Shown in pieces: positions 57,567-64,000 of a DNA stretch of 64,000 nt. The stretch covers positions 85,378,194-85,442,193 of the forward strand of contig CM077002.1 in assembly GCA_039090855.1 (NCBI GenBank), written 5' to 3'. The stretch's first letter is position 1. Every line of letters begins with the position of its first letter. The translations under genes and the position numbers were made by a program. The notes under the pieces are model-generated. The model did not search any database and was not told the origin of the DNA. It worked only from the letters and a program-made list of their open reading frames with translations. Origin of the DNA: Macrothele yani (Eukaryota; Arthropoda; Arachnida; Araneae; Macrothelidae).

Positions 57567-59250
57567 GATATATGTATGTATAATTATTCTTACACATGCA
57601 ACTTAGTATTGCAGCATGTTGAGAATGCTCTCAGTTTCTCAGATTTTTAATAAAAAATACAGTCTGCTTTGTCACAAGTTCAGTTCTGTCCATTTGCTAG
57701 AAGTCACTCATCAGAACATTGAGAATTAAAATAAATGGCATATTCACATTGTTCTTTTAATGGATAAAACAGTGTCATCAGTAGGTTTTACTTTGATTTA
57801 AGTACAGTAAAAACCATTAAGTTGTAAATAATGGATATCTTCCACTCCCATCCCCTTTTTTAGATGAAGGATGGCTATTTATTTTTTGACAATGCTGTTC
57901 ACAAAAACTTTCATAACTAGCAACCCCCCCCCACCCCCCATTTCATTCAGGCTTGCATGCACACTATCCCTCCTTACAGCCTTTTTGTAGCTCTGTTGTT
58001 TGCAGGGCACGGCAGCAGAGCTCAACGTCACTGGAATTTCTCCTCCCAAGTTGTGACATAGATAACGCATTTTTTTCCACACATGCCTCAGACTTTTGGG
58101 GTCATGTTTTCCCACAGCCCGAGATATGCGAAACCGAGAAGAGAGGCAGAACAGGGTTGGGGAACAAGGAAGGAATTACATTCTTGATGGCACAATGGCT
58201 GTGTTTAACAGTCCATGAAAAAATACTAGTAAATGATAATAATTTAAAAAGAAGAACAGAGATCGGTTTCTAAACCAGGATGGATAATTTTTGGAGCAGA
58301 AAAAATACGTCCCAATTTTCTTTTAGGAAGTAATTTTTGTTTTTGATGTGTGAAATATGCCTGTCCAGACATTAATGCAATCTGTGCTAGCAAGTACCTA
58401 TATGTTCTAAAACAGACAATGGGGATGTACTTGTTTATTTTAGAATTCCATTCTAAAATGCAATAGAAACACAAGCACAAATAAAGATGGACAGAAATTT
58501 CAATATTTACCCAAGCTGTGCCTAAAAAGAGAACATATTTAGAATGAAAAAAAGATAAAAAATATGAGGTCTGCGATCCCTGCTGTAAGAGATAATGCTG
58601 CAACAGTCTGAGTCATCAGCAGGCAGGAGCATATTCTAGACCCTCATATGCACTTCATAGGAACTCAACAGTAAAATAAAATTACAATCAAATCTGGGTT
58701 TTAAAAAAATGGAATTAGAACAACTAAGGAAGAAAAAAAGGGGGGGGATGTGACTTTTAGTTATTGGGGGGGGGAAGCAAGTGACTTTTAGTTGAAAAAG
58801 TGACCTGTTATGAACCCTGGAATTGCTGTGCGAGCTTCTCACAGCATGTGGGCTTCCATGAGTGCAAATAGTACCGCCTTGGTTGCATCATATCATTTTG
58901 TCAGAATGCTCAAAGTAAAAAATACGTATATTCTTTCCATCTCTTTGCAGCCCTCTGTCTCAGTATCGCATTACCTTTTTTTTTTTTTTTTTTTTGTAAC
59001 CACACTTTTGGTACTTTTTGTACCACCTCTCTCCTTGACAATTAATGACGTATTTTTTTAAAATGCCAAAGAAATGTTGTAGTTTTTTTCATTACCAGTG
59101 TATTATTTGCAGATCCAAAATTTATACCTTTTTAACAGATTATACAACAGAAATTATGGTATTTACTGCTAATTACGAAATCTGAAGTAAGAAAAAATTT
59201 GGTCACTTGAGCCAGTTTTCTAGGCACCTGGGCTACCTGGCGCCCGGGAT
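57567..59250. other. Right interior of the outer hAT-like element
   Basis: No gene recognised. There are G-rich patches near 58739 and 58766, a duplicated GTGACTTTTAGTT, and T-runs near 58977. Open frames of 60-120 codons have no recognisable domain. Confidence 0.4.
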
Positions 59251-59388
59251 TTGTCAAGCCCTGGGCACATTTCGAAAAAAGAAGCTTGTTACTTATGAGA
59301 AACTCATCCTTGGTGATGAAGCTAATGAATAACTATTTGAAGTTCAATGTCCAAAAACAGAAGAGGACAAGTGGTATGAGGCTAACGA

Positions 59389-59466
59389 AAAGAAGCAGAA
59401 GGAAATGGAATGTATTCCATTTCCTTCTGCTTCTTTATTTTGTGTTCCAGTGGAACACAAAATAAA
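59389..59466. repeat. Two overlapping perfect palindromes
   Basis: Palindrome 1: arms 59389-59411 and 59414-59436, 23 perfect pairs with a 2-base spacer. Palindrome 2: arms 59434-59449 and 59451-59466, 16 perfect pairs with a 1-base spacer. They share three bases, so the two fold-backs are directly chained. Confidence 0.95.
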
Positions 59467-59568
59467 ACTTGTTGCCTTCACCAAAAGTTAATCTGTCTTG
59501 TCTGGCAATGTTTCAGAAAAAAGGAGTTGCATAATTAAAAACTTTAAATATTAAAAAAGGACAATCTG

Positions 59569-60240
59569 CAAAGGTGAGAAGGAAATATTAGAAACAGGTG
59601 GATCAACAATCAACAAATATACTGCAATTGATTTCTGGATGCTCAACTGATTTAAGGAGGCATGAGATAATTATATTTATCAGCCAGTTATGAACAGAAA
59701 TTTAAAACAGTGGGTAACTTTAATCCAGATTTTCATCAACATGAACCAGACGAGGTATTAGTATCACCTAACAAGGATTCAAAATTGTGCCGGAGAGAAA
59801 GAAAAGTTTGAATAGGATTTCACATTCATATACCACACAATACACAATAATGATGAAATGTATTGTTAGTAGTTCAATTACCATAAGTAGTTCTCCTGCA
59901 CTTAGGGACTTGCACAAACATTTGGACCTTTAGTAGAAAAAAAAAAATGCAAATAAATCACAAAATGACTTTCAGAATCCTAATACTTGATCAAAATCAG
60001 AAAGATAGCTTCATACTTATTTCTTAAAAAGTAATTTGACCTCTTGTGCACAAAAAGGAAGTTTTCTATCTTTAGTTGATTCTTGGGGTGGCCAAACAAT
60101 TCCTACTTTGTACAATATGATTTTCTTGAGTGATGAAGGTTGCAGAATCTGTACAGCAAAAGTAATTCCTCCAAAATGTACTCCATTATACCAATGTTGT
60201 GAAGTAGATGTACACCAAGTGCATACTAAACTATGACAAC
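59569..60240 (+). pseudogene. pogo/Tigger-like transposase remnant
   Basis: 59569-59740 reads RRKILETGGSTINKYTAIDF and, past stops, WMLN, FKEA, DNYI, like the CENP-B-type second HTH of pogo transposases. 60036-60236 is open: KGSFLSLVDSWGGQTIPTLY, VIPPKCTPLYQCCEVDVHQ, resembling the DDE_1 core (LVDSWGGQ..., PPxxTxLxQPxDV) with the final QPCDV changed to QCCEV. The first Asp region is not readable. Decayed. Confidence 0.6.
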
Positions 60241-60279
60241 CCCTATGCAAAGTCAGTTACTGTGAACCCAGGGACAACT

Positions 60280-60660
60280 GCATATCCACTCATGGAATAA
60301 AGTGTCAACTCTGTAATAAGCAGACACAAAGAGGATAAGGACAGCAAAGAGTCCACTCTATGAGCTCATGGGTCACAGTTAGCACTACTCCACAAAGGGT
60401 TATGGACATTAGAATCACCCACGAAGAGAGCAGATGAGGACAACTTATCCACTAATCTTTCCAGAGCAACAGTGACTCTCATCTAGTGGCACATAAACAC
60501 AGCATACAGTATGAAGCACATACACAGAAAGACAGGCTACTGCCTGTAATGATATGAAAACTCTAACTTGCATCACAGATGCCTGGTGAAGGCCAAAAAT
60601 ACTGTCACCCCCAAAAGCAAAACACCAGACATGTTGTTCTTCTGGAATCCACTGTAACAT
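60280..60660 (-). pseudogene. LINE endonuclease fragment (jockey/CR1-type)
   Basis: On the minus strand, across shifts, VYVPLDES, then LERLVDKLSSSALFVGDSNVHNPLWSSANCDP followed by HRVDSLL, which match the GDFNAHNPLWGS...RGRxV motif of jockey/CR1-type APE endonucleases (here GDSN for GDFN). It is unrelated to the RTE family above. Only this part of the LINE remains. Confidence 0.6.
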
Positions 60661-61180
60661 CTCACTGCATGCATATCAGATTTTTCAAGTTTGTCATACG
60701 GAGAGAGATGCACACTAAAAAATATGACAAGAGTAAATAATTCACTTGATCAAACTGAGACCTGAAACTATAGCGATTCCATAAAAGAATGGAATGCGTA
60801 ATACGTGAAAAAAAGAAAAAATGGTGAAAAAAAAAACGTGAAAAACAGAGACTTCTAGAAATATTTCTCATCCATCAACTCAAGTCTTGAGAATACTTTG
60901 GCAAGGACCAATGAGGAGGTTGAATAGGTGTGTTTCGACTGTAAGGGTTTGGAAGTACCTACTTGTTCCTGGGTTTTGAAGGGAGATTTCATTGCCACTA
61001 AATCTTATTTGTTCTTTCCTTTCCTGCTACTCATCACAGTCAAGAGCTTTAATGCTGCCATAGTAGAGACTGAAGAGGAAAGGGGCATGCGTTACAGAAA
61101 GTTCAGTGTACTAAAAACTTACTGAGTAAATAGAGGGTCACTGAAATAAATCACAAGCCTGTACGCCAAGAGCCTTACAA
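60661..61180. other. Unassigned stretch
   Basis: No coding or element signal recognised. Confidence 0.4.
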
Positions 61181-61760
61181 CATAGAGGATTGAAGGAATT
61201 ACAGGTTAGCAATTTGAAATTGGCTCTGGAGTGAGACAGGGATGTAAACTGTTTGGAACTTTGGTTTGTGATCAATATGGATAAATTACTCAAAGTAAGT
61301 CTCTATTTCAGATCATGAAACAGGTGATTCTAGCATCAGCAGTATGTTGAGGACTTAGTGCTCATTTCTGAGAACGTAAACACACCACAACATGATTTTA
61401 TTCAGCTCACTATAATGTAAAAAATTTGAGTCAAAGATCAATGCCAATAAATCTGCATCACAATAGTTCTTCAAACTCTAATAAATATTATTTTTGTAGC
61501 ACATGGGATGAGTCTATTACAGGTAGGAGTTTTCAATTATCTGGGTACAAATAATGATGATGAATAAAAGGCTTGATAAGGAACTAGACAATAGAATTAG
61601 AAAAACATAGGGAGTTTTATTAGTATTACTAGAGTATTTTCACCATGACAGAGGTTAGCAAAAGAACTGAACTTAATGTATGCAATACAGTATTTAGATA
61701 CAAAGCAAATATCCCTATAGGAAATTAGAAGCTGCTGACATGACATGAATGGTTAGAGGA
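61180..61760 (+). pseudogene. Decayed LINE reverse transcriptase fragment
   Basis: Scattered motifs on the plus strand: FEIGSGVRQGCK (RT motif B), DLVLISENV (after a degraded (Y/F)ADD) and GVFNYLGTN, in the order expected of a LINE RT. Many stops and shifts. The third hAT-A copy inserted at its right edge (61764). Confidence 0.5.
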
Positions 61761-61980
61761 ATACAGGGATCATAGCATACTTCTGGAAAATTTTAGGTAG
61801 GAATTTTAGGAATTTTTGGAAAAATTTTAGGAGTGTATTTCAATAAAAACTAGATGTATATTTGTATACATCTAGTAAAACAACTTAGTATACATTGTAG
61901 AGTTTGCTTCACACCCTTCAACCATATATACTGATAGACTGCGCATGACATCAAAATTTCTGGCTCCAAGATAAAATCAC

Positions 61981-62206
61981 ATTTTTTTTTTTTTTTGATT
62001 GGAGGTTTAACGACCACCATGAGCAACACAATGGGCTATAAGCAGTCGCCCGTCCCTAATTTAAGGTCACTGGTTCCAGGGAAGGGAGAGAGCCAGTGCC
62101 GTAAGACAAACACAACATCCATGCCTGACCGGGATTCGAACCCGGACCCCTTACGGACGAATGATCAGAGGCCAGCGCCTTGAGACCACTGCGCCACCGG
62201 GGCGGC
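61981..62206 (-). mobile_element. tRNA-derived SINE with poly-A, 9 bp duplication
   Basis: Inserted in hAT-A copy 3 between TAAAATCAC at 61972-61980 and 62207-62215. Read on the minus strand, a tRNA-like head has box A (TGGCGCAGTGG) and box B (GGTTCGAATCC), both matching RNA polymerase III consensus. A body of about 120 bases ends in GGTGGTCGTTAAACCTCCAA and a poly-A of about 15. Copies 1 and 2 of hAT-A lack it. Both promoter boxes are intact, so it could be transcribed. The tRNA of origin was not assigned. Confidence 0.92.
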
Positions 62207-63053
62207 TAAAATCACATGACATCAGTCAAAAAGATGGGTTACACCTGCTGTGCTTATGGTTGCTCTGAGCGATATAGTAAAGGAAGTTCTATGATTTTTC
62301 ATGGGTAAGAAACGAATTAAATACCTAAGTCAATAAAGTTCAATTACTTAACCAGGAACTTGCAGCTATTGATATAAAAATATAGTAACTTAAGAAAAAA
62401 AAATGGAATGCATGTTACAAATTCTTCGCAAATGTTCATCACATTATAAATCACGAAATGTAAACAACCCGATCATGCATGTATATGGCTCATAAGTAAA
62501 CTTACCTGAAGAGAGTTTTCATTATATATGAGGCGCCTTCACATAATACACCGAAAACACGGAAGTTCTGCAGCGTAAATTAGTAATCATAACAGCATTT
62601 TTATACGAAATTTGGAGTCTGATGATGATGTGCCCAATGTTGGAGCCATGGCGGCTTTGATGCAGCTATTGCCAATGCGCAGTCCATTAGTATATATGGT
62701 CGAAGTTCACACCCAAATTTTTTGCATAACGTCTAATGTCTAAAGTTTAAGTATGATTTACTTCTAATGTTCAGTTCTTATCTTTTCACGTGTTATTATC
62801 ATATTCAAGTATATTTACCACATTCAAGTTTCACTTTGAACATTAATATGCTGTTGAACCAGAAGCAATTCACGATTTTCACAGTAAAGTTTTCAGGTTT
62901 CACATTAAATTATAATATCCTAAAAAGGTAATTAAAAACCAAGAACTATGTACAATTGTTCACTGAATTACTTTTTTCATATTATTGTTTCAACCTTTTC
63001 CTGATAAGCCTATCTTTTTCTGCTTCCACCACAACTAATTTACTTTGTTTTCT

Positions 63054-64000
63054 TTATTTCAGCTGAACCTTGTATGATCAAGTTAGAGGCAACTGCTATT
63101 TCAACAGTATTTTGTTTTTCTACAGCTTTTCTCATTCTTTCTGTTCCCTCTTGAATTACTGCTAGGGAGGCTTCTTTATCTTTTTTAAGCCTATTTATTT
63201 CTGCATCATTTTCTTTTATTTTGTCATCAAACTCAGCTTTTCTTTTTTTCTCTAGCTGCTTTTCCTTATTTTCCCTCTCTTTCTGCTTCCTTTCTTTTAC
63301 CTTTTTTGATTCTTCTTCCTTCAGCTTATCAACATACTCTTTATAAAATTTATGTGAATCACGAACACTATTTAACAAATTTCTTGTTATGGGAACTTTA
63401 CTTACACATCCATAGTGTTTAATGGCCCCATTAACTATTCTTAATTATGTTATAGTTGAGTCTTTTAAGTTAGCCTTGTCCTTCCTTAACAGAGCAGTGT
63501 TAACCGAAAATCCCCTTTCTGCATCAGCATTACCATGAGGTAAAACTAAAATTGACTTGATGAGTTTAGCAAGATTTGAGTATTTTTCTTTTCTGCTAGA
63601 GTCTTTAATACTAAATATATTACGCCAGTAATGATCAATCCGCACTGGAATATGCCCTTCCTCTGAAAATTTCACTAGTTCATCTAGAGTTGGCTTATCG
63701 CAATTTAAAAGTTTCCACTCTTCTCTTACTCTATCAATTTGTTCCTCAGAAAGATGCAAAACACTTGAAATTCTGGTTATTTCCGAAAGTCCTTCAGTGA
63801 CTGAAAGTTGAGTTGACTCTTTCTTTGGTTCTTTTACCTTTAAAACTTCTATGTCTCTTAACTTTTGATTGCAGAATGGCAAATTTGACTTTAAATATTT
63901 TGTGGTTGCAATTAGTGATGATCTTACATCTAAGAGAAATAATTTCTGCCTGGTCTCCTGAACATTCCTGAGGAGATTTTTTGTTTCATACCAACTTCTA
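63054..64000 (-). pseudogene. hAT-A transposase C-terminal half (copy 3)
   Basis: Same protein as copy 2: LPHGNADAERGFSVNTALLRK (dimerisation) in 63882-63445, then a break near 63440 (TAA in place of a codon of SLRIV) and the tail 63378-63040, which extends beyond the stop of copy 2 with a Lys/Glu-rich helix and EGTERMRKAVEKQNTVEIAV. This shows the likely full C-terminus of the family. The start is outside the window. Confidence 0.85.

Larger units (their letters stand above)
42615..59263. mobile_element. Outer hAT-like element holding the nested stack
   Basis: Ends CAGGGCTTGACAAAT at 42615 and, inverted, at 59263: a perfect 15-base inverted repeat. Flanks GGCATGTT (42607-42614) and GGCACATT (59264-59271) agree at 6 of 8 positions, plausible for an old 8-base duplication. 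Its own sequence is about 42630-43580, 44057-44275 and 57567-59250; the rest is later insertions. No transposase is recognised. Because the ends lie 16.6 kb apart, a chance pairing of two separate family members cannot be excluded. Confidence 0.6.
61764..64000 (-). mobile_element. hAT-A copy 3, runs off the window
   Basis: Left end CAGGGATCATAGCATAC at 61764; the flank GGAATA is the predicted left duplication. It is collinear with copy 2 except for a SINE at 61981-62206. The right end lies beyond 64000. Confidence 0.92.

Noticed and set aside
62128..62204. A genuine tRNA gene
   Set aside because: Both Pol III boxes are good, but a 120-base body, poly-A and a 9 bp target duplication follow, and the site is empty in related copies, so it is a SINE head.

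Overview
The window is animal, most likely arthropod, nuclear DNA: AT-rich, no prokaryotic gene structure, and one host gene cut by canonical GT..AG introns. The host gene is a ZMYND11 (BS69) orthologue on the minus strand. Two exons are visible, at 38962-39145 (bromodomain core) and 1398-1534 (end of bromodomain plus the Cys-rich linker before the PWWP domain). Their splice phases agree (phase 1 to phase 1), so they join across a 37.4 kb intron. Everything right of 39145 is upstream intron, at least 24.9 kb. An arthropod, perhaps a chelicerate, is an inference from the transposon mix and is not proven.

Nearly all other recognisable content is mobile DNA, much of it nested. From left to right: an inactivated mariner (1788-3065); a Tc1-like element (5341-8798) holding a non-autonomous hAT-like element (6254-8003); two RTE-clade LINE copies head to head (A 8931-11926, B 11945-14848); a DUF4817-type mariner (15393-22088) split by a full-length RTE (copy C), itself split by a hAT; a Penelope-like element (PLE1, 23255-26768) inside an older one (PLE2); a full-length RTE (copy D, 27250-37374) broken by PLE5 and by PLE3, the latter carrying a 4.3 kb hAT with a transposase (30734-35030); exon A; another non-autonomous hAT-like element (39227-41280); a piggyBac end (41813-42614); and a deep stack at 42615-59263 (hAT-like > RTE copy E > two further hAT-like elements > another hAT > RTE fragment, piggyBac piece and SINE remnant). 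The right end holds pogo-like and LINE remnants and a third copy of the 4.3 kb hAT family, with a tRNA-derived SINE inside it.

Many insertions could be dated relative to each other because both target-site duplications are legible: TA for the mariner/Tc1 elements, 8/10/11 bp for PLEs, 10 bp for RTE copy D, 8, 6 or 5 bp for different hAT-like families, 9 bp for the SINE. No transposase or reverse transcriptase here is fully open; RTE copy A is closest (one frameshift seen).

The points most worth following are: (i) a tandem module of about 150 bp shared by four non-autonomous DNA elements with unrelated termini; (ii) hammerhead-ribozyme-like motifs in the tails of four or five PLEs; (iii) two unrelated PLE copies that both begin with an inverted copy of their own 3' end; (iv) hAT-like families with 6 and 5 bp target duplications and same-strand subterminal repeats; (v) several perfect long palindromes.
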